From DASVNK01 sp036383895 (GTDB taxonomy: Bacteria > Verrucomicrobiota > Verrucomicrobiia > Limisphaerales > SXQI01): a DNA stretch of 64,000 bases. The translations under genes and the position numbers were made by a program. How positions within the stretch are numbered: the first letter of the stretch is position 1; each line of letters opens with the position of its first letter. Below the pieces are notes generated by a model. That model searched no databases. It was not told the DNA's origin and saw only the letters and a program-made list of their open reading frames with translations. Shown here piece by piece: positions 52,813-61,393 of this stretch. Location of the stretch: NCBI GenBank assembly GCA_036383895.1, contig DASVNK010000048.1, positions 1-64,000 of the forward strand, given 5' to 3'.

Positions 52813-52926
52813 TTAGGCGCGGCTGCTCTTTTTGGCCGCCGCTTTGCGCTTTCGGTAAGCGACTTCGTGCGGCTGCTTGCTCTTGCGCTTGGCATCGGCC
52901 TTTTTCTTGTTCGGATCGTCTCCCAT
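52813..52926 (-). CDS. Small 37-residue basic protein
   Basis: The minus strand encodes a short product starting at 52926, MGDDPNKKKADAKRKSK, that continues QPHEVAYRKRKAAAKKSSRA. The peptide is 37 residues, very rich in lysine and arginine, with no hydrophobic core, and may bind nucleic acid. Its stop codon is followed at once by the hairpin 52797-52812. No ribosome-binding site is clear. It is longer than expected by chance for a frame with such biased composition, but coding status is unproven. It lies between dnaB and the lipoprotein gene. Confidence 0.5.
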   Translation of the reverse strand: MGDDPNKKKADAKRKSKQPHEVAYRKRKAAAKKSSRA

Positions 52927-53067
52927 ATGGAAGGAAAGTAGAACGATCTTAAGTGCTTTGGAATTGGGCAGCTTCCAATTCAATGCCTCATAACATTCGC
53001 CGGGAACACCTCAGGAAATCCGCGAGAACGCGCGGTTAGAGAAGCGCGATCAGCAAGCGATAAGGAA

Positions 53068-54522
53068 CTACGCTGGAACGTCCGAAACCTTCGCCGCGCT
53101 TTCGAAGCGGGTATAGCCCTTAAAGAAAGTAAGATTAACGTCTCCCGTGGGACCGTTACGCTGCTTGGCGATCAACAGGTTCACCGGAATTGCCTCCTGA
53201 TCCTGCGGTTTATCTTCGTCGTCGCTGCCTTCGTCGGGCTTATAAAGCAGCGCAATCAAATCCGCGTCCTGTTCGATCGCCCCAGATTCGCGCAAGTCCG
53301 ACAATCGCGGTTTGCGGCTTTTGTCCTTTTCGAGTTCGCGGTTGAGCTGGGAAAGAACGATGACCGGGACGTTTAATTCCTTGGCGAGTGCTTTCACGCC
53401 GTTAGAAATCATCGCAACTTCCTGCTGACGATTCTCAATCCGCGTGCCGCTGGCATTCAAAAGCTGGAGGTAATCGATCACTACCATCTTAATCCCGTAT
53501 TGCTGATGCATTCGGCGCGCTTTCGCCCGGAGCTGCAAAATCGAAAGACCCGCGGTGTCATCGATGTAAAGCGGAGCGGCGGCGAGCTTGCCGGCGGCAC
53601 CAGTCAGCTTGGGGAAATCGCGTTCGGAGAGGAAGCCATCGCGGATGTTCCGCATGTTCACGCGCGCTCGGGAGCAGAGCATACGCAAAACGAGCGAGTC
53701 CGCGGTCATTTCGAGCGAGAAGACGCCCACCGGCTGCTTTTCCTCGAGAACGACGTGCTCCACGATGTTCATCACCAGGGACGTTTTACCCATCGAAGGA
53801 CGCGCCGCGATCACGATCATTTCGCCACCATGCAGGCCGCTCGTCATTTTGTCGAGATCCACAAAACCGCTCGCCAAACCGGTCGGCGCTCCCTGCCGCG
53901 CGTGATAATCCTCAATCGTGCTGATCGCGCGATTCACGAGATCCTTCATTTTGAATGAAGTATTCTCGATCCGATCCTCTGCGATCTTCAGAATGTCCCG
54001 TTCAACTTCGTCCAGCAGCCCATCGACCTTGCCTTCATGCTCGTAAACCCGCCCCAGCACGCCCGTGCAGGTCTGGATCATTTTCCGCAGAACGTATTTC
54101 TCGCGGATGATATCGATGTAATAGTCGAGGTTCGCCGCCGAAGGAACCGCGTCCGGCAACGCGGACAAGTATGGAATCCCACCAACCGCTTCGAGTTGGT
54201 TCTTGAGCTTCAGATTCTCCTGCAGCGTGATGAGATCAATCGGCTTCTTGGCGTCATACATCTCGATCAACGTATCGAAAATCGCCTGGTGCCGCAGATC
54301 GTAGAAGACTTCCACGCCCTTCTTGAACTTCTCGAGGCAGATCCCGAGGCAATCTGAAGGCGAAAGCATCACGCAACCCAGCACCCCCTGCTCCGCTTCG
54401 ATCGAATGTGGCGGCAGCCGATCGATGCTCGCCGGGGCCGGCAACCCAGCGCTTACGCGCGGACGCCGTTGGCGTTTCGAAAACTCGCGCGTAGAACCAC
54501 CAGTGTCAGTGCCGTCGATCAT
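53068..54522 (-). CDS. dnaB: Replicative DNA helicase
   Basis: The 484-residue hexameric helicase unwinds DNA at the replication fork. The N-terminal domain (about 35-140) has PHSIEAEQGVLGCVMLSP. The RecA-like C-terminal core has the Walker A motif ARPSMGKTSLVMNI, VFSLEM, VIDYLQLL (Walker B) and LSQLNRELEKDKSRKPRLSDLRESGAIEQDAD split by the arginine-finger region. No intein is seen, and length is normal. It is transcribed alone, with the small basic peptide gene downstream. Confidence 0.96.
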   Translation of the reverse strand: MIDGTDTGGSTREFSKRQRRPRVSAGLPAPASIDRLPPHSIEAEQGVLGCVMLSPSDCLGICLEKFKKGVEVFYDLRHQAIFDTLIEMYDAKKPIDLITLQENLKLKNQLEAVGGIPYLSALPDAVPSAANLDYYIDIIREKYVLRKMIQTCTGVLGRVYEHEGKVDGLLDEVERDILKIAEDRIENTSFKMKDLVNRAISTIEDYHARQGAPTGLASGFVDLDKMTSGLHGGEMIVIAARPSMGKTSLVMNIVEHVVLEEKQPVGVFSLEMTADSLVLRMLCSRARVNMRNIRDGFLSERDFPKLTGAAGKLAAAPLYIDDTAGLSILQLRAKARRMHQQYGIKMVVIDYLQLLNASGTRIENRQQEVAMISNGVKALAKELNVPVIVLSQLNRELEKDKSRKPRLSDLRESGAIEQDADLIALLYKPDEGSDDEDKPQDQEAIPVNLLIAKQRNGPTGDVNLTFFKGYTRFESAAKVSDVPA

Positions 54523-54691
54523 GGGGTGCGAACGTTAGCAGAGACCAGTGGCCGCGAAAGCGGAAGTTTGTGAAAACGAATCACAGTCGGTTAACAGGTT
54601 ATTCACATTGCTCAAGCCGCCAACCTATTTGATTCAGCATACCCGGGAAGTCGGTGCATGCCTCAACTGCCAACCTCGCTCGTTTTGGGCG

Positions 54692-55435
54692 TTACCACCA
54701 AAGATGGTTTGAGTCCGGCGGCAAGGTCCAATAAACATTGTTCGCCGGCACATTGGGGAACCTGTATCCCTCCACATGACCATCCCCGAAAAGCATGACC
54801 ATCAAACTTCGTCCTTTGTAGTTGTGCCAGACACTACGCGGGCTTGTTACGCCGCGGTTGTAGTGCCATAACCAATCACCCAGGATAAACTTGTTCGACG
54901 GGCTCTTCGCGATTTCTGAAGTCTTGATCGATGGGCCGCGCGCCTGACTCAAAGGCACGTTCAAGTCTCCGAACACCTTGGCCGTGCGAGCAAAGTAATC
55001 GCCCCACTGAATCAAATAGCTCGTCCCGTACTGTTGGTAGCAATTCGTCGCATTAATGCCGACAAACGTCTGCCCCATCGCATCACCTCGATCCGCGGCG
55101 CAACGAAAGATTTCCCGACTACCTTGGTACTTCCAAAGCGGCTTGTTCGTCTCATTCACCAACTGATCGTACCGCCCGGTCTTCCCACCCAGCGATGCCC
55201 AGTCGCGCGTGCGCGGGATGCTATCCTCATGATCATCCACATACAGCTGCAGAGCGTAGCCAATCTGCTTTTGGTGGTTCATGCACCGAATCTGAAGCGT
55301 CTTCTTTTTCGCGTTCGAAAGCGCCGGCAAAAGCAAGCCCGCGAGGATCGCAATGATGGCAATCACAACCAGCAGTTCGATGAGGGTAAAGCCGCCGAGA
55401 CGACGAGGCGCGGATACGCTACGCGATGGTTTCAT
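54692..55435 (-). CDS. Type II secretion-like pseudopilin, H-X9-DG type
   Basis: The 247-residue protein has a prepilin leader ending in RLGG, then FTLIELLVVIAIIAILAGLLLPAL with cleavage before F and glutamate at +5. A globular head follows (YVDDHEDSIP, CAADRGDA, YLIQWGDYF). A loop near the end has MVMLFGDGHVEGYRFP, which holds the DG motif of this family. It is a second member of the family in this window and may be secreted through a type II-like machine. It lies upstream of dnaB on the same strand and downstream of folB. Confidence 0.87.
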   Translation of the reverse strand: MKPSRSVSAPRRLGGFTLIELLVVIAIIAILAGLLLPALSNAKKKTLQIRCMNHQKQIGYALQLYVDDHEDSIPRTRDWASLGGKTGRYDQLVNETNKPLWKYQGSREIFRCAADRGDAMGQTFVGINATNCYQQYGTSYLIQWGDYFARTAKVFGDLNVPLSQARGPSIKTSEIAKSPSNKFILGDWLWHYNRGVTSPRSVWHNYKGRSLMVMLFGDGHVEGYRFPNVPANNVYWTLPPDSNHLWW

Positions 55436-55489
55436 GGCTATGCCTTCGTTATTAACACGCGCGTTCGACGAGAGCCACTGAAATTCCGT

Positions 55490-55843
55490 CTATCGCTTGC
55501 GCGTCAGCTTGAACGACACATGCCGCGCGTTCGAAAGAATGAACTTCTTCACTTCCACCGTTGCTTGTTGCGCGCCAAATTCCTTGGTCGCCAGTCGCGC
55601 AATTTCATCGGCTAAGCGTTCGATCAGTTTGAACGATTCCTTCGCGCACAGATCAGTGATGCGTTGCGAAACGTCGTAATAATTAATGGTGTGCGCGATA
55701 TCGTCAGTCTGCGCCGCGCGGGAGAAGTCGCCCTGCATTTCCACCGTTATCAGCAGTCGCTGTGGTTTGGCGCGTTCTTCATCGGGCACACCGATTTTGC
55801 ACAGCACGCCGAGATCTTTAATCGTGATGGTATCCATTTCCAC
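55490..55843 (-). CDS. folB: Dihydroneopterin aldolase
   Basis: The 117-residue enzyme splits dihydroneopterin to hydroxymethyl-dihydropterin and glycolaldehyde in folate synthesis. It shows IKDLGVLCKIGVPDEERAKPQRL, the strand-rich TVEMQGDFS, INYYDVSQRI, and SFKLIERLADEIA, all part of the FolB tunnel-fold pattern. It is cytoplasmic and forms rings. It precedes the pseudopilin gene on the same strand by 54 bp. No other folate gene is nearby. Confidence 0.93.
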   Translation of the reverse strand: MEMDTITIKDLGVLCKIGVPDEERAKPQRLLITVEMQGDFSRAAQTDDIAHTINYYDVSQRITDLCAKESFKLIERLADEIARLATKEFGAQQATVEVKKFILSNARHVSFKLTRKR

Positions 55844-55924
55844 GAAGCCCGAACGATAGGCCGCGTCTTAAGTCCCGCATAGTCTGAACTTTTCCCCACG
55901 CTGAGCCGATGTTAGGTTTCCCTC

Positions 55925-56215
55925 GTGACCCGTCATTGTCATAAGTGCGGTTGGGAATTCACCCTCCCTGGACAGCCCGGCCGCATTGAGTCCTGCCACC
56001 GGTGTGGCGCGGACCTGAAGGTGTGCCTGAACTGCGTTCAGTACGATGCCCGCGTTGCCCATCAATGCAGGGACCGCCGCGCTGAACCGGTCGCCGAAAA
56101 ACACATGGCCAATTACTGCGAATGGTTCGAAATGGTTCGGCGCGATTGGAAAGGTGCTGAGGCCGATGCCCGCGAAGACAAAGCGCGCGACCTGCTCAAG
56201 AAATTACTTGGTTAA
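55925..56215 (+). CDS. Small zinc-ribbon protein
   Basis: The 96-residue protein has an N-terminal zinc ribbon with CHKC near residue 5-8 and CHRC at 24-27, and a third CLNC at 34-37, followed by QCRDRRAEPVAEKHMANYCEWFEM. The spaced cysteines can hold two metal ions. Members of this small family are known as unknowns with a similar NYCEWF stretch. It starts with GTG at 55925 and lies 22 bp before the rhodanese gene, suggesting an operon. Confidence 0.75.
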   Translation: MTRHCHKCGWEFTLPGQPGRIESCHRCGADLKVCLNCVQYDARVAHQCRDRRAEPVAEKHMANYCEWFEMVRRDWKGAEADAREDKARDLLKKLLG

Positions 56216-56237
56216 CAAAACAAACATAAGGAACGAT

Positions 56238-56669
56238 ATGAAACAGCTCTTAATGGCCGCAATCATCGGAACCGCCTTCCTCACCAGCATCATCTCGGCC
56301 CAGGAAAAAAGCACAAAACCTGAAGCTCCCAAAAAAGCCGAATCAAAGGTGCAGAACATAAAGCCCGACGAATTCGATAAACTGCGCCAGGCCGACACCA
56401 ACAGCACCGTCGTGCTCGATGTCCGCACGAAAGAGGAATACCAAAAGGGCCACATCCCCGGTTCGGTGATGATCGACTTCACCGGTGAAAACTTCGAGCA
56501 GCAGGTCGCGAAGCTCGACAAGAACAAAACCTATCTCGTTCATTGCGCCTCTGGCGGACGCAGCGCCCGGGCCTGCAAAAAACTTGAGCAACTCGGCTTT
56601 CAAAAACTCTACAACCTTGAAGGCGGCATGAACGGATGGGAGAAAGCGGGTAAGCCCGTAGAAAAATAG
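56238..56669 (+). CDS. Secreted rhodanese-like protein
   Basis: The 143-residue protein has a signal peptide (MKQLLMAAIIGTAFLTSIIS) and a rhodanese domain (about 40-142) with VVLDVRTKEEYQKGHIPGSVMIDF and the active-site loop HCASGGRSARA, where the cysteine is the sulfur carrier. It would act in the periplasm, moving sulfur or detoxifying cyanide. The ribosome-binding site AAGGA (56228-56232) lies upstream. It follows the zinc-ribbon gene. Confidence 0.88.
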   Translation: MKQLLMAAIIGTAFLTSIISAQEKSTKPEAPKKAESKVQNIKPDEFDKLRQADTNSTVVLDVRTKEEYQKGHIPGSVMIDFTGENFEQQVAKLDKNKTYLVHCASGGRSARACKKLEQLGFQKLYNLEGGMNGWEKAGKPVEK

Positions 56670-56735
56670 AAAGGCGAAGATTAGCTGCTTAACCACTTCG
56701 CTTGAAAACTTTCGGGCGCGTGGTAAGCACACCGC

Positions 56736-57614
56736 GTGACGCAAAGTGCAGATCCCAGCCTCGTGCTGCTCATCCCCGCTTACAACGAGGAGGAACGCAT
56801 CGGCCCCGTTTTGCGTCGCTACGCCGAATTTTTCCGCACCAACTACGCCGGTCGTTTCGAAATTGTTGTCGTCCTCAACGGCTGCCGCGATAACACCCTC
56901 GCCGTGGTGGAAAGCGCCGCCGCAGCCTTCCCGGAAATTCGCGCCCTCGAATTTTTAAACCCGATCGGCAAAGGCGGCGCCCTCATTGAAGGCCTGAAAC
57001 TCGCGCCCACCGCGGACTTGATCGGCTACGTCGACGCGGACGGCGCCACTCCGCCCGAAGCCTTCCTCGACCTCGTCCGGCATTGTCGCGAAGTGGATTG
57101 CGCCATCGGTTCCCGCTGGCTACCCGAAAGCCAAATCGAGCAAGTTCAATCCCTGAAACGCCGGATCTTCAGCCGCATCTTCCACCTCTACGTCGAACTG
57201 CTTTTCTGGATGCGCATCAAGGACACGCAATGCGGTGCCAAAGTCATGCGCCGCCAGGCCATCGAAACGATCCACTCCCGCCTCTGCATTGCGGACGTCT
57301 CCTTCGACATCAATCTCCTCTACTCGTTGAAGAAGGCCGGCTTCACCATTCGCGAAGTCCCCACCATCTGGCGCGACCAAATCGGCTCCAAGATTAATCT
57401 CAACAAAGGGTCCTTCGGTATTCTCCTCTCCGTCCTCCGCCTCCGCCTGGTCTACTCCCCGTTCTACGTCCTGCTCCGCCCGCTTCGTCCCCTGGAAGCC
57501 TGGATTTACCACAACCTCCGCGCGCCCCAACCGCTTCCTGGCCCGCCGATCCAGCGAAAACGCGACAGATCCGGAAAGGCGGAAAAGCGCGAGAACGAAA
57601 AAGTGGAACGCTAA
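56736..57614 (+). CDS. Family 2 glycosyltransferase, dolichyl-phosphate glucosyltransferase-like
   Basis: The 292-residue protein has a GT2 fold: VLLIPAYNEEERIGPVL at the start, then VVVLNGCRDNT, the metal-binding DADGATPPE (DxD-type), and GSRWLPESQI. A later IKDTQCGAKVMRR and IWRDQIGSKINL follow, as in polyprenyl-phosphate glycosyltransferases. It probably transfers a sugar to a lipid carrier for envelope polymers. The start is GTG at 56736. It follows the rhodanese gene by 66 bp. Confidence 0.88.
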   Translation: MTQSADPSLVLLIPAYNEEERIGPVLRRYAEFFRTNYAGRFEIVVVLNGCRDNTLAVVESAAAAFPEIRALEFLNPIGKGGALIEGLKLAPTADLIGYVDADGATPPEAFLDLVRHCREVDCAIGSRWLPESQIEQVQSLKRRIFSRIFHLYVELLFWMRIKDTQCGAKVMRRQAIETIHSRLCIADVSFDINLLYSLKKAGFTIREVPTIWRDQIGSKINLNKGSFGILLSVLRLRLVYSPFYVLLRPLRPLEAWIYHNLRAPQPLPGPPIQRKRDRSGKAEKRENEKVER

Positions 57615-57714
57615 TCAGCGTTGCTGTTCCGCAATCCCCGCCAGTTCCTTCAGCGCGGCTTTAAGTCGAGCGCGGAGGATGATTGGTCCGCCGCGTGAAC
57701 ATTATTTTAAAAAT

Positions 57715-57751
57715 GTGATCAATGGTGATCAAACGTGCTCAAACGTGATCA
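57715..57751. repeat. Four 10-bp-spaced GTGATCA repeats
   Basis: GTGATCA occurs at 57715-57721, 57725-57731 and 57745-57751, with the variant GTGCTCA at 57735-57741. The start-to-start distance is exactly 10 bp in each case, one turn of DNA, so the copies face the same side of the helix. The array sits between the convergent genes for the glycosyltransferase (ends 57614) and recA (ends 57758). Its role is unknown. Confidence 0.6.
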
Positions 57752-57757
57752 CATGCG

Positions 57758-58879
57758 CTAGGCGGCGGCGTTGGGGGTTGCGGCGGCGGCGACACCGGCT
57801 CGTTTTTCGGCGATGGAGGCGATGATTTTTTGGGCGAGGTCGGGCTTCTCCAACAACGATTGGCGGGCGGCTTCGCGGCCCTGGCCGATGAGTTCGCCGG
57901 CGTATTGGAGCCATGCGCCTTTTTTGTCGACGACGCCATTGTCGATGCCGACATCGAGGATGCCGCCGACGCGGTCGATGCCCTGGTTGAAGTAGATGTC
58001 GAACTCCGCTTCAGCGAAGGGCGGAGCGACTTTGTTTTTGACGACTTTCACTTTGACGTGGTTGCCGATGGCGGCGCCGGTCGCGTCTTTAAGGGTGTCT
58101 TTGCGGCGAATATCGAGGCGGACGCTGGCGTAGAATTTTAGGGCTTTGCCGCCGGGGGTGGTCTCGGGATTGCCGAACATGATGCCGACTTTTTCGCGAA
58201 TCTGGTTGGTGAAAATACAGGTGGTTTTGGCTTTGTTGAGGACGCCGGTGAGCTTGCGGAGGGCCTGGCTCATGAGGCGCGCTTGCATGCCCATGGTGGC
58301 CATGCCCATTTCGCCTTCGAGTTCGGCTTTGGGAACGAGGGCCGCGACGGAATCGATCACAATCACGTCGAGCGCGTTGGAGCGGGCGAGAGTTTCGCAG
58401 ATGGTGAGGGCTTCTTCGCCGCTGTCCGGCTGGGAGACGAGGAGTTCGTCGAGGTTCACGCCGAGTTTGCGGGCGTAGGCGGGATCAAGGGCGTGCTCGG
58501 CATCGATGAACGCGGCGAGGCCGCCGGCTTTCTGGGCGTTCGCGATGATGTGGAGCATCAACGTGGTTTTACCGGAAGATTCCGGGCCGTAAATTTCGAC
58601 GACGCGTCCGCGGGGGACGCCGCCGACGCCGAGGGCGATATCGAGGGCAAGCGCGCCGGTGGGGATGGTCTCGATTTTAACTTTGTAGGAGTCGCCGAGG
58701 CGCATGATGCTGCCGTCGCCGTAGCTCTTGGTGATGCTGGAAATCGCGGCATCGAGATCGCGCTGGCGGGCGGCAGCGGCCTTGGCGTCTTTGGTATCGG
58801 CGCCGTTATCTTTTTCTTTGGTGTCGCGGGCGGGTGATTTCTCGGCCTTTTCGGGCTTTTCGGTGGTCTTGGGAGGCAT
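57758..58879 (-). CDS. recA: Recombinase A
   Basis: The 373-residue protein promotes strand exchange and the SOS response. It has the Walker A motif GPESSGKTTLM, VIDSVAALVPKAELEG (Walker B and loop L1), and FTNQIREKVGIMFGNPETTPGGKALKF (loop L2 part). An acidic/basic N-terminal extension (about 1-50: KTTEKPEKAEKS) is longer than in E. coli RecA. The start at 58879 (MPPKTTEK) is chosen; the frame is open to 59083, but that part overlaps the upstream leader. It is transcribed alone. Confidence 0.95.
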   Translation of the reverse strand: MPPKTTEKPEKAEKSPARDTKEKDNGADTKDAKAAAARQRDLDAAISSITKSYGDGSIMRLGDSYKVKIETIPTGALALDIALGVGGVPRGRVVEIYGPESSGKTTLMLHIIANAQKAGGLAAFIDAEHALDPAYARKLGVNLDELLVSQPDSGEEALTICETLARSNALDVIVIDSVAALVPKAELEGEMGMATMGMQARLMSQALRKLTGVLNKAKTTCIFTNQIREKVGIMFGNPETTPGGKALKFYASVRLDIRRKDTLKDATGAAIGNHVKVKVVKNKVAPPFAEAEFDIYFNQGIDRVGGILDVGIDNGVVDKKGAWLQYAGELIGQGREAARQSLLEKPDLAQKIIASIAEKRAGVAAAATPNAAA

Positions 58880-59131
58880 AGCGTTTCTCTCTTTAGGAAC
58901 GGGTGATGTTTTAATTGAGGCGCTGGGGCGGGTCAATGGCGGTGTTTGCGGGCGGATGGCCTGGGTTTGTGAATCGATTATTTCATGTTTCATACGCCAG
59001 CAGAATACGGGAGGGGGTCTGCCATTTACGGTCATACCCCAAAAATCTTTTTCAGTGGTTTTTGAAGGGGAGCTGAACTCCACTTCCGGGGTATTCCGTG
59101 AACGGAAAGCTTTGGTAGCGTTCGCCCTTCA

Positions 59132-61144
59132 ATGAAGCGACCCTTGGTAAGATTTTTTCAGGCAGTCAGTTTGGCAATGCTTTTCGGTGCGGCAACTCAC
59201 GCCGCGGACGTGGAGCGGTATGTTGTTCAGAAAGGCGCTGTTTACGAACAGACCAGCGCGGCGGCGCCGACGCCCGCGGCGGGTGGACCCTACGTTTTCC
59301 GCGGTGTGACCGAAGGAGACATTTTTGCAATTATCGATGCGACGGTGCGGACACCGATCGGCGCGGATCTCGTGCTGCAACTGGACGACACAGGGTCGTT
59401 CCTGCAGGTGGAGTTTCCGATGCCGAGTTTGAGCGCACTGAACACGATCGCGCCGAACGGAACCTACACCTACTTATTCGACAGCGTGACCGTGGCCCAG
59501 ATGAATTTGCCGAACGCCAGCTTTCCGACTGCGATTCCGCAAATCTCGAATTTCGCGGCGGCGCAGACGGTCAATTCGGAGGCGGATTTTACGCTGACGT
59601 TTAACAATTTTGGGACGGCTGACGGAACGGAACGTTGGGAACTGCAGATCGCGGAAGGCGATGGATGGGTGGCGTTGCAGGACGCAGGTTTTGGCGGATC
59701 GGTGACGTTGCCGGAAGGGAGCCTGGTGCCGGGCGCGATTTACTCTGCGCGGCTGCGCTTCGTGAAGGAAGTGGCGCGGGACACGACGAGCTACCCGGGC
59801 GCGATTGGGGCGATCGAACTTTACAATGAGACGCAGTTTACGATTAAGACAAACGGCGAAGGGGGCGGTGGTGAGGATACAACGCCACCGACATTGTTCA
59901 TCACGCAGCCGGCGTCCGGCGCGACCGACGTGGAGTTGGCGACGTTCGTGTCCTTTATTTTCAGCGAACCGATGGCCGCGGCGGAATCGATCGAGTGGAG
60001 CTCGAATATTGATCCGGCGAAGGTGATGTATACCTGGCAGCAGGGAATGGCGCTGGTCGCAACATACCAGGGCGGCTGGCCGGGGAGTTCGACCATCACA
60101 TGGAAATTAAATCCAAGCGCGGCAAACGCGAACTTCGAGGACATGGCGGGGAACCAACTCCCGATCAATCAATTTCAAGGAACATTCACCACGAAGGCTG
60201 GCGGCAATCCGAATGACCCCTGTAATGGCGGCGGAGACGACGGGCGAGGCGGTGGAACGATTTTCAAGTCGTTGAACTTTGTGCAGGTCGGAAACGCCGC
60301 GCCGGTTCCGGATTCTGAAATGGAAGCGAGTTTCGGCGCGTTCTACAATGCAGGCACGAACCAGACGGTGAGTTCGGTGTCGCTCACATGGCCGGCTGGG
60401 ACGACGGCGTTGGGCGCGTTCTTCGGAAATTGGTTCACGAATGCGACGTTTGACACTGCGTCCGCGTTGGAAGCGGCCTTCCCAGCGGGAAATTACACGA
60501 TGACGGTCGCTGGCACCGGTGGCGGGACGGCGACGCTCGCGGTCGGAAGCACCGCGCAGGTGCCGTTCCCGCGCGTGGCGAATTTAACGGCGCTCTCGAC
60601 GATGAATGTTTCGAATGCATTTACGTTGGAGTTTGCGGCGTTCACAGGCGCGGGCTCGACGGATGGCATTTTCATTCAGATCAGTGGCGAAGAGGGACAG
60701 GGCGAATTTACTGCGCCTGATCCTTGTGTGCCGCGCGAGTTGCCGAATACGGCCACGTCGGTGGTGATTCCGGCGAATACATTCAAGCGCGGCCAAACTT
60801 ACCAGGGAAGTATCACCTTTTCGAAGGCGGGCCAGAACAGCAGCACGATCCCGAACACGACGATCGTGGCTGGAAGTTCGGTGCGGACGGCGTTCGAGTT
60901 TACCATCGCGGGCGGTTCAACGCCGCGACAGCCGATGTGGGCGGGCGTGGTACGGAACCAGGACGGGACGCTGACTTATACGATCCAGGGGGACACTGGG
61001 ATTACGGTGTCGATTGAAGGATCGGATGCGGCGGATAGCGGTTGGGCACAGTTGACGACTGCGCTGCTGGCGGCGGGATCGCATCAGTTCACAATTGATC
61101 CGAGATTGGCGCCGAAGAAGTTTTTGCGCGCGAGAGTTTTGTAG
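59132..61144 (+). CDS. Large secreted protein with Ig-like domain, function unknown
   Basis: The 670-residue protein has a signal peptide (MKRPLVRFFQAVSLAMLFGAATHAA). Beta-rich domains follow, with a bacterial Ig-like (SbsA-type) domain at about 245-355 (TPPTLFITQPASGATDVELATFVSFIFSEPM). Two related domains flank it (about 35-240 and 385-590), each with FTLTFNNFG/FTLEFAAFTG and a DG loop. A short C-terminal tail (GSDAADSGWAQL) may anchor or sort it. It is likely extracellular. It is divergent from recA; the 252-bp gap holds no other gene. Confidence 0.75.
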   Translation: MKRPLVRFFQAVSLAMLFGAATHAADVERYVVQKGAVYEQTSAAAPTPAAGGPYVFRGVTEGDIFAIIDATVRTPIGADLVLQLDDTGSFLQVEFPMPSLSALNTIAPNGTYTYLFDSVTVAQMNLPNASFPTAIPQISNFAAAQTVNSEADFTLTFNNFGTADGTERWELQIAEGDGWVALQDAGFGGSVTLPEGSLVPGAIYSARLRFVKEVARDTTSYPGAIGAIELYNETQFTIKTNGEGGGGEDTTPPTLFITQPASGATDVELATFVSFIFSEPMAAAESIEWSSNIDPAKVMYTWQQGMALVATYQGGWPGSSTITWKLNPSAANANFEDMAGNQLPINQFQGTFTTKAGGNPNDPCNGGGDDGRGGGTIFKSLNFVQVGNAAPVPDSEMEASFGAFYNAGTNQTVSSVSLTWPAGTTALGAFFGNWFTNATFDTASALEAAFPAGNYTMTVAGTGGGTATLAVGSTAQVPFPRVANLTALSTMNVSNAFTLEFAAFTGAGSTDGIFIQISGEEGQGEFTAPDPCVPRELPNTATSVVIPANTFKRGQTYQGSITFSKAGQNSSTIPNTTIVAGSSVRTAFEFTIAGGSTPRQPMWAGVVRNQDGTLTYTIQGDTGITVSIEGSDAADSGWAQLTTALLAAGSHQFTIDPRLAPKKFLRARVL

Positions 61145-61201
61145 AACGCCGCATAGCCCGGCGCGGCAAGAACCGCGCCGTCGGTGCGGTTGTTTGGGTT
61201 G

Positions 61202-61232
61202 ACGGCGGCTTTCGAAAGGAGGCCGCCGTTTT
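61202..61232 (+). terminator. Rho-independent terminator after the secreted Ig-like gene
   Basis: ACGGCGGC (61202-61209) pairs with GCCGCCGT (61222-61229), around an inner TTTCGAAAG. The stem is followed by TTT. It lies 57 nt beyond the stop codon at 61144. Confidence 0.78.
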
Positions 61233-61393
61233 AGAGCGGTTCTCAAAAGTTCTTTCCGCAACGGCAGATCTTTGGCCGCTGGACTTCGTTGTCGAGCACA
61301 GCTAAGATCACTGCGGATATTGCCTGCGCTCTCCGCCTCCTCCCGCAGCCAAATCTCCCCTTCTGTTTTCGGAAATCACTTCCGAGAAACGCT

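Noticed and set aside
58283..58837. Plus-strand frame opposite recA
   Set aside because: It is the shadow of recA, glycine-rich by base composition and without motifs.
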